This document shows positions 10,506 through 19,982 of a stretch of DNA of 64,000 bases, in pieces (position 1 is the first letter of the stretch; each line of letters starts with the position of its first letter). Where the stretch lies: NCBI RefSeq assembly GCF_040182365.1, contig NZ_CP144460.1, positions 434,001-498,000 on the forward strand, given 5' to 3'. Position numbers and translations under genes: made by a program. Below the pieces are notes generated by a model, which was not told where the DNA came from, searched no databases, and worked only from the letters and a program-made list of their open reading frames with translations. Source of the DNA: Xanthomonas sp. 10-10 (GTDB taxonomy: Bacteria > Pseudomonadota > Gammaproteobacteria > Xanthomonadales > Xanthomonadaceae).

Positions 10506-11150
10506 TTATTCGGCGACGAAGGTCAGCGTGCTGATGTGATGCACCATCGACACCTGCTTGCCGGCAATCTCACGCTTCACCGGCTCCTTGTTGTTGACCA
10601 CCAGGATGTGGCGACCTGCGCGCAGTGCCGGCAGGGTCACCTGGCCCTTGGCGTCGGAGGTCAGCGTCTTCTGCCACTTCTGCGGGTCGATCACGGTGAC
10701 CTCGGCCTTGGGCAGCGGCTTGTTGCGGTAGAGCACGGTCAGCGTGCTGCCGTTGGCGCTGGTGGGTACCAGTTCCAGATCGAGCTTGGCTGCCGGCGTG
10801 CTGCGTCCGGCACGGGCGTAGTAGCTCACCGTCTCGAACCCGCCGGCTTCGCCCTTCCACGGCTCGAACACGCTGTCATCGCTCAGCCACGCATCGCCGG
10901 CACCGGACAGCGGCGCGGTGAGGAAGTCGTTGCCGCGCGTCAGGGCGCCAGCCTTGCCGGCGGCGCCGAACACGGTCGGCTTGACCACGCGCTTGATCTC
11001 GTCCTGGCCGTGGTCGAGCGTTTCCTGCGCGGGCTCGCCGAAGAAGATGCGCACCGGCCCGCTGCCATCGCGTTCGATCCAGATTTCGTGGGCTTGGGCG
11101 GACAGACTGATGCTGGCCAAGGCCAGGCAGGACAGCAGGAAGGACTTCAT
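10506..11150 (-). CDS. DUF4198 periplasmic protein, probable metal uptake accessory factor
   Basis: The 214-residue protein has a clear Sec signal peptide (MKSFLLSCLALASISLSAQA). The mature part begins HEIWIERDG, as in DUF4198/NikM-like proteins, and ends in a carboxypeptidase-regulatory-like beta fold (KAEVTVIDPQKWQKTLTSD, GQVTLPALRAGRHILVV). Such proteins are periplasmic and often accompany TonB receptors and PepSY proteins for nickel, cobalt or iron uptake. It is the promoter-proximal gene of the four-gene leftward operon. A candidate Fur-like palindrome lies about 60 bp upstream. Confidence 0.8.
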   Translation of the reverse strand: MKSFLLSCLALASISLSAQAHEIWIERDGSGPVRIFFGEPAQETLDHGQDEIKRVVKPTVFGAAGKAGALTRGNDFLTAPLSGAGDAWLSDDSVFEPWKGEAGGFETVSYYARAGRSTPAAKLDLELVPTSANGSTLTVLYRNKPLPKAEVTVIDPQKWQKTLTSDAKGQVTLPALRAGRHILVVNNKEPVKREIAGKQVSMVHHISTLTFVAE

Positions 11151-11211
11151 CGCGGCGACTCCTCGTAGACGGGACCGGGCGAGGCGGGGTGCGCGTCACC
11201 GTGGATTGATG

Positions 11212-11231
11212 GGAATGATACGCAATTCCCT
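11212..11231. promoter_or_regulatory. Candidate Fur-like box upstream of the DUF4198 operon
   Basis: The palindrome GGGAAT-GATACGCA-ATTCCC has perfect 6-bp arms and an AATGATA core resembling one half of a Fur box. It lies 62 bp upstream of the DUF4198 start. The operon content (PepSY, DUF3649, DUF3325) supports iron control, but the match to the Fur consensus is partial. Confidence 0.35.
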
Positions 11232-11431
11232 TCGGCGAGACCAACGTGCCATGCGGCATTGCGGCAATTCGTCGGCGGGCGCGAGCGTGGCTGCATGCAG
11301 GAGCGACTACCCGTCAGGGCGCAGCGCACATCGCGGCAAAAACTGTCATGCACGCTGGTCAGACTGGCATGAACTGTGCTCTATACTCCGGCGCTAGCAG
11401 AGGTCTTCGACCAACAGCCAGGGGTGAGCGC

Positions 11432-11950
11432 GTGCGGAATTACGACCTCGAGTTCCTGAAAAAATTCTCGATGGTGATCGGTTTACTGGTGGTGATCACC
11501 CTGGGCTTGATCGCCCTGGCAGCCTATTTGCAACGTGCCATTCCCGATGAGGTCTCGCCGACTGCCGCCAAGCGCGTGCAGCAACGCATCGCACCGGCCG
11601 GGGCGGTCTATGCCGGTACCACCGGTGCCGCCGCACAGGCGGCGGCCCAGGCAGCAGCGCTGGCCAAGGCGTCCTCGCAGTCCGCCTACGGTGGTACCAC
11701 CGACGGCAAGACCATCTTCGACAACCTGTGCACCGCCTGCCACACCACCGGCGTGGGCAAGGCGCCGACGCTGGACCATTCGCACTGGGATGCACGCATC
11801 GCCCAGGGCAAGGACACCTTGTACAAGCACGCGATCGAGGGCTACACCGGCCCGGACGGCGGCATCATGCCGCCCAAGGGCGGCAATCCGGCGCTGACCG
11901 AAGAACAGGTGCGTGCCACCGTCGACTGGATGCTGGGCAATCTGAAATAA
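11432..11950 (+). CDS. Membrane-anchored cytochrome c (c5-like)
   Basis: The 172-residue protein has one N-terminal membrane helix (FSMVIGLLVVITLGLIALAA, residues 12-31) and an Ala-rich linker. A c-type haem domain follows, with CTACH (C100, C103, H104) and a candidate axial methionine M146 in GIMPPKGG. This layout fits a c5-type electron carrier facing the periplasm. The start is GTG at 11432 with a good AGGGGTGAG upstream; no ATG fits better. It stands alone, with no terminal oxidase nearby, so its redox partner is unknown. Confidence 0.87.
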   Translation: MRNYDLEFLKKFSMVIGLLVVITLGLIALAAYLQRAIPDEVSPTAAKRVQQRIAPAGAVYAGTTGAAAQAAAQAAALAKASSQSAYGGTTDGKTIFDNLCTACHTTGVGKAPTLDHSHWDARIAQGKDTLYKHAIEGYTGPDGGIMPPKGGNPALTEEQVRATVDWMLGNLK

Positions 11951-12180
11951 GCCGCTGCGGTGTCGGGCCTGGCGAAGGATCGGCCCGTGCCCGCTGCGAT
12001 GCGGGCCTCCGTCGAGGTTGCCTGTGGTGTCGGTTCGGCCTCGCTGCACGGGCTGCCCGCGAAGCGCCGCGCGACAACCGCGCTCACCGGCGGCGATTGG
12101 CTGGCACCGATCTGTCGACGGATGATCTGGCGGCGCATCGCTGCGTTTTGTTAGCCTGCTTCTGCGCCCCTGCCATCACG

Positions 12181-12208
12181 CGCCGCCTTCCGGGCGGCGT
12201 TTGCGTTT
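12181..12208 (+). terminator. Terminator-like hairpin before the nuclease gene
   Basis: CGCCGCC-TTCCG-GGCGGCG forms a 7-bp GC stem with a 5-nt loop, followed by TTTGCGTTT. It lies about 230 bp after the cytochrome stop and 24 bp before the next start, so it could terminate read-through from the cytochrome gene. Confidence 0.5.
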
Positions 12209-12231
12209 GATCCATCTTCTGGAGTGTTTCG

Positions 12232-13950
12232 ATGTCGCGTTGCCCGCTGCTTGTGCTCGGTGTGATCGGTTTGCTGGCGCCGCTGCTGTGTGGCGCTGCC
12301 GATAGCGCGCCGCAGCGTCTGTCGATTGCCGATGTACAGGGCGAGGACAGCCGCAGCCCCTACGACGGTCGCGTGGTCGAGCTCGTAGGCATCGTCACTG
12401 CCGATACGCGAACCGGGCTGGCCGGCCTGTTCGTGCAGCAGCCCGGCTTCGAGCCGCGGCGCTCGCATGGGCTGTTCGTCACCGGCGCCGGCAACGCCGA
12501 GCTGGCGGTGGGCGATCGCGTCCGCATCGTCGGCACGGTGCGCGAGGTGTCGGCAGGCGGCGAAGCGAGCATGACCACGCTGGATGCCAGCAGCATCGAG
12601 CGGCTCGCCGGCGGCCAGCCGGTACCGGTGCGCATGCTCAGCGGGCCGCCAGCCAACTGGGAAGCGCTGGAAGGCGAGCACGTGCGCATCGCTGCGCTGA
12701 CGCTCAACGGCAGCGACCGCCTGGACACCTATGGCGAGCTGGTCGCCGCCTTCGGCGGGCGGCTGTGGCAGCCGAGCGAAGTGGCCGCCGCCGGCACGCC
12801 GGCCTTTGCCCAGGTCGAAGCGGAAAATGCACGCCGCCGCGTGCTGCTGGACGATGCGCGCAACGGACGCAGCCCCAAGACGGTGTCGTATCTGCAGCCC
12901 GATGCGGCGCTGCGCAGCGGCAGCCTGCTCAAGTCGGTGGATGGCATCGTCGACCAACGCTATGACGGCCAATACCGCATCCAGGTGCTGAACCCGTTGA
13001 CGCTGCCGGCCATGCCGACTGCGGTGGCGCCGCAGGTGGGCGGCGATCTGCGCATCGCCTCGTTCAATCTGGAGAACTTCTTCAACGGCAATGGGCGTGG
13101 CGGCGGTTTCCCGACCAAGCGCGGTGCGCGAACGCACGAGCAATTTCAGGCGCAGCTGGCCAAGCTGGTTGCCACCATCATGCCGTTGCAGGCCGACGTG
13201 GCCGCGCTGATGGAACTGGAAAACGACGGCAACGGTGCCGATGCAGCCGTCGCGCAGCTGGTTGCCGCGCTCAACGCCGCCGGCAAGGACAAGGACTGGC
13301 AGTTCGTCGATACCGGCAGCGGCCCGGGCGAGGACGCGATCCGGGTCGGCATGATCTATCGCAGCACGCAGGTCACCCCGGTGGGCAAGCCGGCCACGCT
13401 GACCGGCGGGCCGTTCGACAACCACAGCCGCGTGCCGTTGGCGCAAGCCTTCCGCAGTAGCCGCGGCGCGACCTTCGTGGTGGTCGCCAACCACTTCAAG
13501 TCCAAAGGTTGCGGTACCGCCAGCGGCGCCGATGCCGACCAGCGCGACGGTCAGGCCTGCTGGAATGCCACGCGCACCGAATCGGCCAAGCGCCTGCACC
13601 AATGGCTGCAGACCGACCCGACCGGCGCGCAGACCAAGCTGGCCGTGTTGCTGGGCGACTTCAACGCCTACGCCATGGAAACGCCGATGCGCAGCCTGCG
13701 TGCCAGCGGCTGGCAGGACGCCTTCGCAGTGGCCGGCGTGAAGCAGCCTTACAGCTACGTCTACGACGGCATGAGCGGGCGCCTGGACCATGCCTTGCTC
13801 AGCCCGGCGATGGCCAAGCAACTGCGTGGCGCCGTGGAATGGCACGTCAATGCCGATGCGATGGACGACGCCGGCTATGCCAAGCGCAACCTGCCCGGCC
13901 CGTGGCGCAGTTCCGACCACGACCCGGTCCTGCTGGGCTTTTCGTTGTAG
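12232..13950 (+). CDS. Secreted ExeM/NucH-like endonuclease/exonuclease/phosphatase family nuclease
   Basis: The 572-residue protein has a Sec signal peptide ending near LLCGAA at residue 23. An OB-like region follows (RVVELVGIVTADTRTG to about residue 250), as in ExeM-type nucleases. A C-terminal EEP nuclease domain begins at LRIASFNLENFF and carries the metal and catalytic motifs MELENDG, VVANHFKSKG, LLGDFNAY and the final SDHDPVLLG. Members are extracellular or periplasmic DNases involved in nutrient release, biofilm DNA or NET degradation. The metal ligands are all present, so activity is expected. It appears monocistronic. Confidence 0.88.
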   Translation: MSRCPLLVLGVIGLLAPLLCGAADSAPQRLSIADVQGEDSRSPYDGRVVELVGIVTADTRTGLAGLFVQQPGFEPRRSHGLFVTGAGNAELAVGDRVRIVGTVREVSAGGEASMTTLDASSIERLAGGQPVPVRMLSGPPANWEALEGEHVRIAALTLNGSDRLDTYGELVAAFGGRLWQPSEVAAAGTPAFAQVEAENARRRVLLDDARNGRSPKTVSYLQPDAALRSGSLLKSVDGIVDQRYDGQYRIQVLNPLTLPAMPTAVAPQVGGDLRIASFNLENFFNGNGRGGGFPTKRGARTHEQFQAQLAKLVATIMPLQADVAALMELENDGNGADAAVAQLVAALNAAGKDKDWQFVDTGSGPGEDAIRVGMIYRSTQVTPVGKPATLTGGPFDNHSRVPLAQAFRSSRGATFVVVANHFKSKGCGTASGADADQRDGQACWNATRTESAKRLHQWLQTDPTGAQTKLAVLLGDFNAYAMETPMRSLRASGWQDAFAVAGVKQPYSYVYDGMSGRLDHALLSPAMAKQLRGAVEWHVNADAMDDAGYAKRNLPGPWRSSDHDPVLLGFSL

Positions 13951-14092
13951 CGCGGATTTGCCACCAGATGCCAAGAGCTGTGCCCGGGCGCAGTCCGCTG
14001 CCTCAATAGCTATTGAGGGGATGCGTGCCTTTGACGTTCAATGCATTTCATCTGACACGCATGACACGCGTCACGGCAAAGGGAAATCGTCC

Positions 14093-14623
14093 ATGCGGGG
14101 ATCACCAAAACGTTACACGTTAATACTGCTCGGCTCACTGGCGACAGGGTGCGGTCAGTCGAACCACGGTCATGACGACGCGCAGCGATCCCCGGCCAGC
14201 GGCGGGACGCCCTTAGCATCGGAGCAGACGCGGACAAACGCGGACTACGCCACGGAGGTCAACTGCCCGCCACAGCGATATGCCGACGTCAGCACATTGG
14301 GCGAGAAGCAACTCGATCCTCTGTATGCGATTGCGACATTTGCTCTGGATGGCAAGCTGACCAGAGAAGAGTTCGACTCCAATCCTCGCTACGCAGAGAT
14401 TGCTCTTTCTGGCGCGGAGTTCCTTGCCACAACGGATGTCGCCATCAGAGGAATTGTGGATGTCACGGGCACACCACCACTTTCCGTGGCTAACGCGGCC
14501 AAGCTCGCTTCGAAACTTGCCAGCATAAAAGTGAAAGGCCGGTATGCGAGAACGGGCGCAATGGGAACCCTGCAGGCCAAGATCAAGACATGCTTGCTGA
14601 TGATCAAAAATGACTTGCCTTAG
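14093..14623 (+). CDS. Hypothetical lipoprotein
   Basis: This 176-residue protein was not recognised. It begins with a lipoprotein signal peptide with lipobox LATGC at about residues 16-20, followed by a polar, low-complexity stretch and a helical domain (LDPLYAIATFALDGKLTREEF, NAAKLASKLASIKVKGRYA). AAGGGAA precedes the ATG at 14093. Base composition and codon use are visibly less GC-rich than in neighbouring genes, suggesting later acquisition. It is flanked by a nuclease on the same strand and a convergent merC gene. Confidence 0.65.
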   Translation: MRGSPKRYTLILLGSLATGCGQSNHGHDDAQRSPASGGTPLASEQTRTNADYATEVNCPPQRYADVSTLGEKQLDPLYAIATFALDGKLTREEFDSNPRYAEIALSGAEFLATTDVAIRGIVDVTGTPPLSVANAAKLASKLASIKVKGRYARTGAMGTLQAKIKTCLLMIKNDLP

Positions 14624-14677
14624 GCCTCACAGGTCACTTAAGCCGCCCCAATTCCGCAGGCTGGCGTAATTCAGGCG

Positions 14678-15064
14678 CTAGCTCGGGCAATGCCTGGCTT
14701 TGCGACGCAGTCGCAGATTGAGCAGGTGCGTGCTGGCCAGTAGCAGGCTGCCGGTAACCGTGATGGGGGTTTCCAGGGTGCCGCCTGCAATGCCGCTTGC
14801 GCCCAGTGCCAGGCCGGCCAGTCCCACGCCCGCCAGGGTCCACACCGACGCCGGCAGCGCGTGGCGCCGATGCGTGCTCCACAGCGCGTAGCTGCTCAGC
14901 GGGACTGCCGCGGCGGCGAACACCACGTGCACCCACTCGGCACGCGTCCATGCGCCCAGCAGCGGAAGCGCGGCGGCCAGCAGGGGCAGTGCCAGGCAAT
15001 GCAGCAGGCACAGACCAGACAAGGCGATGGCCGAGGTATCGAAGAAAGAAGCGGTTGCACGCAT
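14678..15064 (-). CDS. MerC-domain membrane protein
   Basis: The 128-residue protein has four predicted membrane helices and the cysteine pair C19/C23 in [11 protein letters not shown], as in the metal-binding first helix of MerC proteins. MerC homologues without a mer operon occur next to zinc-regulated genes. Here it diverges from a CobW-type metallochaperone across a palindrome that looks like a Zur box, so zinc transport or homeostasis is more likely than mercury transport. Confidence 0.85.
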   Translation of the reverse strand: MRATASFFDTSAIALSGLCLLHCLALPLLAAALPLLGAWTRAEWVHVVFAAAAVPLSSYALWSTHRRHALPASVWTLAGVGLAGLALGASGIAGGTLETPITVTGSLLLASTHLLNLRLRRKARHCPS

Positions 15065-15082
15065 GTCCTAGTCCCGTCGAAT

Positions 15083-15103
15083 AAGTGTTATATAGTAACA
15101 CTT
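15083..15103. promoter_or_regulatory. Zur-like box shared by merC and the CobW GTPase gene
   Basis: AAGTGTTATATAGTAACACTT is a near-perfect palindrome (AAGTGTTA and TAACACTT arms around TATAG). It closely resembles proteobacterial Zur sites of the form GTTATAnnATAAC. It lies 20 bp from each start codon, where it could block both divergent promoters when zinc is sufficient. Confidence 0.75.
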
Positions 15104-15124
15104 CATCCCCTCGAGGCTGCCTGG

Positions 15125-16450
15125 ATGTCCCTGTCCCCCGTCCGCGATCCGCGTCTTCCCGTCACCGTGCTGTCCGGTTTCCTGGGTGCCGGCAAGACCA
15201 CCTTGCTCAACCGCATCCTGCACAACCGCGACGGCCTGCGCGTGGCGGTGATCGTCAACGACATGAGCGAGATCAATATCGATGCGCAGCTGGTACGCGA
15301 CGGCGGCGCGGCATTGCGGCGGACCGAAGAAACGCTGGTGGAGTTCAGCAACGGCTGCATCTGCTGCACGCTGCGCGACGACCTGCTGCAGGAAGTACGG
15401 CGGCTGGCCGAACAGAAGCGCTACGACTATCTGCTGATCGAATCGACCGGCATCGCCGAACCGATGCCGGTCGCTGCGACCTTTGCGGTGCGCGATGCGG
15501 ACGGCTTCAGCCTGTCCGATATCGCCCGCCTGGACACCATGGTGACGGTGGTGGACGGCAGCCGGTTTCTGGAGGATTTCGGCTCGGCTGCCACGCTGGC
15601 CGAGCTGGGGCAACAAGCTGGTCCGGACGATACGCGCGGCGTGGTGCAACTGCTGGGCGAGCAGGTGGAGTTCGCCGATGTGCTGGTGATCAGCAAGTGC
15701 GACCGTATCGATGCATCGCAGTTGCAGCGTCTGCGCGCGGTGTTGCGTGCACTCAATCGCGATGCGGCGATCGTGGATGCGGCGCACGGCGATGTGCCGT
15801 TGCATCAGCTGCTCGATACCCGGCGCTTCGATTTCACCCGCGCGCAGCTGGCGCCGGGCTGGATGCAGGAGCTGCGCGGGCAGCACGCCCCGGAGACCGA
15901 GGAATACGACATCAGCAGTTTCGTGTATCGCGCACGTCGGCCGTTCCACCCGCAGCGATTCGCGCGCATGGTGCACAGCGGGTTGCCGCAGGTGATCCGC
16001 AGCAAGGGCTTCTTCTGGCTGGCCAGCCGCATGGATTGGGTGGGCGAATTGTCCAGCGTCGGCGGCGCAACCCAGACCAATGCCGCCGGCTTCTGGTTCG
16101 CCGCGCGCCACCGTGTGGGTGCGCAGGTGATCGGACAGCCGGCGCACACCGGCATGACCCCGTTGCCCTACACCGATATCGGCTGGCAGCGGCAGCAGAT
16201 GCAGTGCTGGACCGCGCCGCTGCCGCAACTGCATGAAGTGGGCGATCCAGCCGAATACGCGGCCATGCAGCGGCTCTGGCACCCGCTCTGGGGCGACCGC
16301 CGTCAGGAACTGGCGGTGATCGGTGTGGAGATGGATGCACCGCGCACGCGCGCGGCGCTGGATGCCTGCCTGCTAAGCGATCAGGAACTGCGTCAGGGCC
16401 CGGCGCACTGGCAGCTGCTGGACGACCCGTTCCCGCAGTGGGAGCGTTGA
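15125..16450 (+). CDS. CobW/ZigA-type GTPase, zinc metallochaperone
   Basis: The 441-residue G3E GTPase has Walker [10 protein letters not shown] (residues 18-26) and the metal-binding GCICC motif with cysteines C78, C80 and C81. It also has the ESTGIAEP switch region, a guanine-specificity ISKCDRID motif, and a C-terminal CobW_C domain (residues about 285-430). This subgroup delivers zinc to client enzymes under zinc starvation. The Zur-like palindrome directly upstream supports that role. The start at 15125 gives the family N-terminus. Confidence 0.87.
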   Translation: MSLSPVRDPRLPVTVLSGFLGAGKTTLLNRILHNRDGLRVAVIVNDMSEINIDAQLVRDGGAALRRTEETLVEFSNGCICCTLRDDLLQEVRRLAEQKRYDYLLIESTGIAEPMPVAATFAVRDADGFSLSDIARLDTMVTVVDGSRFLEDFGSAATLAELGQQAGPDDTRGVVQLLGEQVEFADVLVISKCDRIDASQLQRLRAVLRALNRDAAIVDAAHGDVPLHQLLDTRRFDFTRAQLAPGWMQELRGQHAPETEEYDISSFVYRARRPFHPQRFARMVHSGLPQVIRSKGFFWLASRMDWVGELSSVGGATQTNAAGFWFAARHRVGAQVIGQPAHTGMTPLPYTDIGWQRQQMQCWTAPLPQLHEVGDPAEYAAMQRLWHPLWGDRRQELAVIGVEMDAPRTRAALDACLLSDQELRQGPAHWQLLDDPFPQWER

Positions 16451-16464
16451 GGTCTGCGCGCGCT

Positions 16465-16495
16465 GTCATGCCGATGTCGGTGGCGCAGGCATGAC
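16465..16495. terminator. Hairpin between convergent genes
   Basis: GTCATGCC (16465-16472) pairs with GGCATGAC (16488-16495) across a 15-nt loop. It sits in the 71-bp space between two convergent genes, a usual place for a bidirectional terminator, but it lacks a clear U-tract on either strand. Confidence 0.35.
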
Positions 16496-16521
16496 GGCCG
16501 CAAAACGAGGCAACTGGGCCC

Positions 16522-17403
16522 TCAGCGCGAGCCCTGGGCAATCAGCGCAATCGCCAGCACCGCCAATCCCAGACCCGCGCGCGTCCAGCGCGTGGTGCGC
16601 TCGCCGAACAATGCGATGCCGGCCAGCGCGCCCAATGCCACCACACCGATGTTCATCGTCGCAAAGACCGTGGCGGGGCTGTGCGGCAGATGCTGGTGGG
16701 CGCGCACGTAAAACAGGATGTTGCCGAAATTGAGCACGCCCAGCAGCAGCCCGGCAGCCATGCTGCGCGGATGCAGCCGATGGCCGCGCCGCATCCGCAC
16801 CAGCTGCACGCACAGCAGTAGCCCGAACGCGATTGCAAAGCACAGCGTCAGCGCAGTGAGCGAGGTGGTGCCCGAAAGCGCAATCGTCTTGAGCAGGATG
16901 TCGATCAGCGCAAAGCCCACCCACACGCCCAACAGCCAGGGCCAAGCACGTGTCTGCGTGCCGATGGTAGATGCAGGCTCGACCGTCGACGGCGCATGCG
17001 CGCGCTGCACGATGCCGACCATCGCCAGCAATCCCACGCCCAGCCCTGCCAGCTTCCAGGGGCCGGCGTCTTCGCCGAAGACGGTAAACGCTGCCGCCAG
17101 CGACAACAGCAGCGACAGCCGTTGCGCCACGTCGGTGCGCACGATGCCGGCCACGCGCACCGAGCGCGCCAGCACCAGAAAAATGCTCGGCAATGCAATC
17201 GCCAGTCCCACCAGTGCCAGCCACGGCGTGGTCGCTGCGCCCAGGGTGGAAAGCGCGGGGTTCAGCAGTGCCACGGACAGCACGCAGGCGGCGGCGTAAT
17301 TCCAGGTAATGGCCTGAAACACTTCGACATCCCGGCGCGGTGCCAGCTTCAACAACACCGACACCAGAACACTGCAGACAACGGCAAACAGCAGAAAATG
17401 CAT
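16522..17403 (-). CDS. DMT/EamA family transporter
   Basis: The 293-residue protein is composed of about ten hydrophobic helices. It begins MHFLLFAVVCSVLVSVLLKL, with the duplicated EamA architecture (second half from WLLGVWVGFALIDILLKTI). Substrate cannot be told from sequence; relatives export amino acids or metabolites. The chosen start at 17403 removes a non-hydrophobic extension. It is divergent from the alpha/beta hydrolase gene, with about 66 bp between start codons. Confidence 0.78.
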   Translation of the reverse strand: MHFLLFAVVCSVLVSVLLKLAPRRDVEVFQAITWNYAAACVLSVALLNPALSTLGAATTPWLALVGLAIALPSIFLVLARSVRVAGIVRTDVAQRLSLLLSLAAAFTVFGEDAGPWKLAGLGVGLLAMVGIVQRAHAPSTVEPASTIGTQTRAWPWLLGVWVGFALIDILLKTIALSGTTSLTALTLCFAIAFGLLLCVQLVRMRRGHRLHPRSMAAGLLLGVLNFGNILFYVRAHQHLPHSPATVFATMNIGVVALGALAGIALFGERTTRWTRAGLGLAVLAIALIAQGSR

Positions 17404-17469
17404 GGGCAACGCAACGAAGTGTGCAGGCAGGGCGATGAACGCGGCCGGCGGGGCGGCTATTATGAGGGC

Positions 17470-18132
17470 ATGTCCAATCCCCCATTCCCCACAGAATCGG
17501 CAACGTTGACGCTGGACGGGCCGGTCGGTCCGCTCGATGTCGCGGTCGATCTGCCCGAGCCGGACGTTGTCGCGCAACCGGTCACCGCCATTTTCTGCCA
17601 CCCGCTCTCCACCGAGGGCGGCAGCATGCACAACAAGGTCGTCACCATGGCCGCACGCGCGCTGCGCGAGCTGGGCATCACCGTGGTGCGCTTCAATTTC
17701 CGCAGCGTGGGTACCTCTGCTGGCAGCTTCGATCACGGCGATGGCGAGCAGGACGATCTGCGCGCGGTTGCCGACTGGGTGCGTGCACAACGGTCCGGCG
17801 ACACGCTCTGGCTGGGCGGTTTCAGTTTCGGCGCGTACGTATCATTGCGTGCTGCCGGCGCGCTCGCCCCGCAGGTGCTGATCTCGATCGCACCGCCGGC
17901 CGGACGCTGGGATTTCAGCGACGTGCAACCGCCGGCGCAGTGGCTGGTGATCCAGGGCGATGCCGACGAAATCGTCGACCCGCAAGCGGTCTACGACTGG
18001 CTGGAGACCCTGGAGCAGCAGCCCGAGCTGGTGCGCATGCCCGATACCAGCCATTTCTTCCACCGCAAACTGATCGACCTGCGCGGTGCGATCCAGCATG
18101 GTGTCCGGCGCTGGTTGCCGGCCGCTGTCTGA
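17470..18132 (+). CDS. Alpha/beta hydrolase, serine esterase-like
   Basis: The 220-residue protein is a compact alpha/beta hydrolase. It has VTAIFCHPLSTEGGSMHNKVV for the oxyanion region, nucleophile elbow GGFSFGAY, an acid in VIQGDADEIVDP, and a histidine in DTSHFFHRKL. This resembles the cytosolic COG2945 esterase group. GAGG lies just before the ATG at 17470. It is followed by zapE after 78 bp on the same strand. Substrate unknown. Confidence 0.8.
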   Translation: MSNPPFPTESATLTLDGPVGPLDVAVDLPEPDVVAQPVTAIFCHPLSTEGGSMHNKVVTMAARALRELGITVVRFNFRSVGTSAGSFDHGDGEQDDLRAVADWVRAQRSGDTLWLGGFSFGAYVSLRAAGALAPQVLISIAPPAGRWDFSDVQPPAQWLVIQGDADEIVDPQAVYDWLETLEQQPELVRMPDTSHFFHRKLIDLRGAIQHGVRRWLPAAV

Positions 18133-18210
18133 CTGCGGCATGGGCCACGCGTATCGCCTGGCGATACGCCGTTGAGCGGGCAAGGCAGCAGCCGGCCCGC
18201 GGAGAACACG

Positions 18211-19305
18211 ATGAGTGAGATGACCCCGTCGCAGCGCTACGCCGCCGGCGTACAACGCGGCGACTGGCGCGCCGACCCCGCCCAAAAGGCGGCCCTGGCG
18301 GAACTGGACCGTATCCACGAGGCCTTGGTGGACAGCGCGCAGGACGGCTGGCTGGACCGGCTGTCGGCGTTCTGGAAAAAGCCCGAGCCGGTGCGCGGCC
18401 TGTACTTCTGGGGTGGGGTGGGGCGCGGCAAGACCTTCCTGGTCGACCTGTTCTACGACGGTCTGCCGATCAAGCAGAAATACCGCACGCACTTCCACCG
18501 TTTCATGCGCGGGGTGCACGAGCAATTGCGCGAGCATGCCGGGCAAAGCGATCCGCTGGCCAAGATCGCGCAGCAGTGGCGCGAGAATCTGCGCGTGCTG
18601 GTGCTGGACGAATTCTTCGTCACCGACATCGGCGATGCGATGCTGCTGGCGCGCCTGCTGGAGCGCCTGTTCGCCGAAGGCGTGACCCTGGTGACCACCT
18701 CCAATACCGCGCCGGAAAACCTATACGCCAACGGTCTGCAGCGCGACAGCTTCATGCCGGCGATCGGCCTGCTGCAGAAGTTCTGCGTGGAGCTCTATGC
18801 CGAAGGCACCGAGGACTACCGCATGCGCGCACTCACGCGCTCGCCGGTGTATCGCGCGCCGCTGGATGCGCAAGCCGATGACTGGCTGCTGCAGCGCTGG
18901 AGCGAATTGAGCGGCAATGCCGAGGCACGCGGCGGCAATATCGAAATCGAGGCGCGCAAGATCGCGGTGCGCGCACGTGGCAAGAGCATCGCCTGGTTCG
19001 ATTTCGCCTCGCTGTGCGAAGGCCCGCGCGGCCCGGCGGACTATATCGAGATCGCACGCGAGTTCACCACCGTGCTGCTGGGCGGCATTCCGCATTTCGA
19101 TCGCATGAATGAAGATGCCGCGCGGCGCTTCGTCAACCTGATCGACGAGCTCTACGACCGCCATGTCAACCTGGTCTGCACCGCGCAGGACGCACCGCCG
19201 GCGCTGTACAGCGGGCAGCGCCTGGCCGGTGCTTTCGAGCGCACCGCTTCGCGTTTGATCGAAATGCAAAGCGCCGAGTATCTGGCGACGGCACATCGGG
19301 CGTGA
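18211..19305 (+). CDS. zapE: Cell division protein ZapE (AFG1-like ATPase)
   Basis: This 364-residue P-loop ATPase has the family opening (TPSQRYAAGVQRGDW), Walker A GGVGRGKT at residues 68-75, Walker B VLVLDEFFVTD, the TSNTAPENLYANGLQR region and a C-terminal FERTASRLIEMQS. ZapE binds FtsZ and helps constriction of the Z ring, especially under stress. GGAGA precedes the ATG at 18211, which is preferred over an upstream in-frame start at 18172. Its stop overlaps the start of the next gene. Confidence 0.92.
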   Translation: MSEMTPSQRYAAGVQRGDWRADPAQKAALAELDRIHEALVDSAQDGWLDRLSAFWKKPEPVRGLYFWGGVGRGKTFLVDLFYDGLPIKQKYRTHFHRFMRGVHEQLREHAGQSDPLAKIAQQWRENLRVLVLDEFFVTDIGDAMLLARLLERLFAEGVTLVTTSNTAPENLYANGLQRDSFMPAIGLLQKFCVELYAEGTEDYRMRALTRSPVYRAPLDAQADDWLLQRWSELSGNAEARGGNIEIEARKIAVRARGKSIAWFDFASLCEGPRGPADYIEIAREFTTVLLGGIPHFDRMNEDAARRFVNLIDELYDRHVNLVCTAQDAPPALYSGQRLAGAFERTASRLIEMQSAEYLATAHRA

Positions 19306-19982
19306 GCGCACGCGCGCGCCCTGCGCCGGGGCGCTACAAGATCAACGTCACCGACCAAGATGGCGGTTTTGGCCAGTTTGGCGGTGGCGCATGGTTGAAC
19401 GATAGGGCGTTGTGGCCCTGCGACCCGTCGACCGACCAACCGATGCTGCCGATCGTCATGCTGACCGACCTGTTCCTGCCCAGCCCCTGGCTGCCCGAGG
19501 GCATGGCGGTCACGGTGTTCGCGGCGATCGAATGGCAAGGCGACCGCTACAGCCGGGCCGCGTTGCGCAAGTTCACCATCCATCAGCAGGGCGAACTGGA
19601 CACCATCGCGTCGGTCCATAGCAAGGTGCTGTTGCACCGTCGTGCCGCGCAGGAACTGGCCTGTGACGCGGGGATGCTGCCGCGGTACTACGTGGGGCTG
19701 CAGTCGTTCGATGATCACGATCACGCCGAAGAGCTGGGCGACGCCGACAATGGGGCGGGGATGAGCAAGCAGCTGGGTCGGCCGTGCTGGCTGCAGGACG
19801 CGATTGCCGAGCACCCGCGTCACTATTTCCTTGCCCAGTTCGTCGAGTCGCAGTTGCGGCGTACCGATGCAGCCTATGACGGCCTCTTTGCCGACGGCAT
19901 GGGCTACCTGTTCGCAGAGCATCGCGCCAACGTCCTGCGCGAGGGCGATACCGCAGGCTATTTCTTTATCCAGTTCACCTGA
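19302..19982 (+). CDS. YwqG/DUF1963-like protein
   Basis: The 226-residue cytosolic protein begins with GTG overlapping the zapE stop (GTGA), so it is probably translated with zapE. Its second half resembles DUF1963/YwqG proteins: [19 protein letters not shown], then [26 protein letters not shown] at the end. Their function is unknown; some appear in polymorphic toxin immunity contexts. No signal peptide or membrane helix is visible. The family call is from short motif resemblance and is moderate only. Confidence 0.6.
   Translation: MSARARPAPGRYKINVTDQDGGFGQFGGGAWLNDRALWPCDPSTDQPMLPIVMLTDLFLPSPWLPEGMAVTVFAAIEWQGDRYSRAALRKFTIHQQGELDTIASVHSKVLLHRRAAQELACDAGMLPRYYVGLQSFDDHDHAEELGDADNGAGMSKQLGRPCWLQDAIAEHPRHYFLAQFVESQLRRTDAAYDGLFADGMGYLFAEHRANVLREGDTAGYFFIQFT

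Noticed and set aside
12151..13974. Long minus-strand open frame of 607 codons opposite the nuclease gene
   Set aside because: Histidine/arginine/glutamine-rich shadow typical of antisense frames in GC-rich genes.
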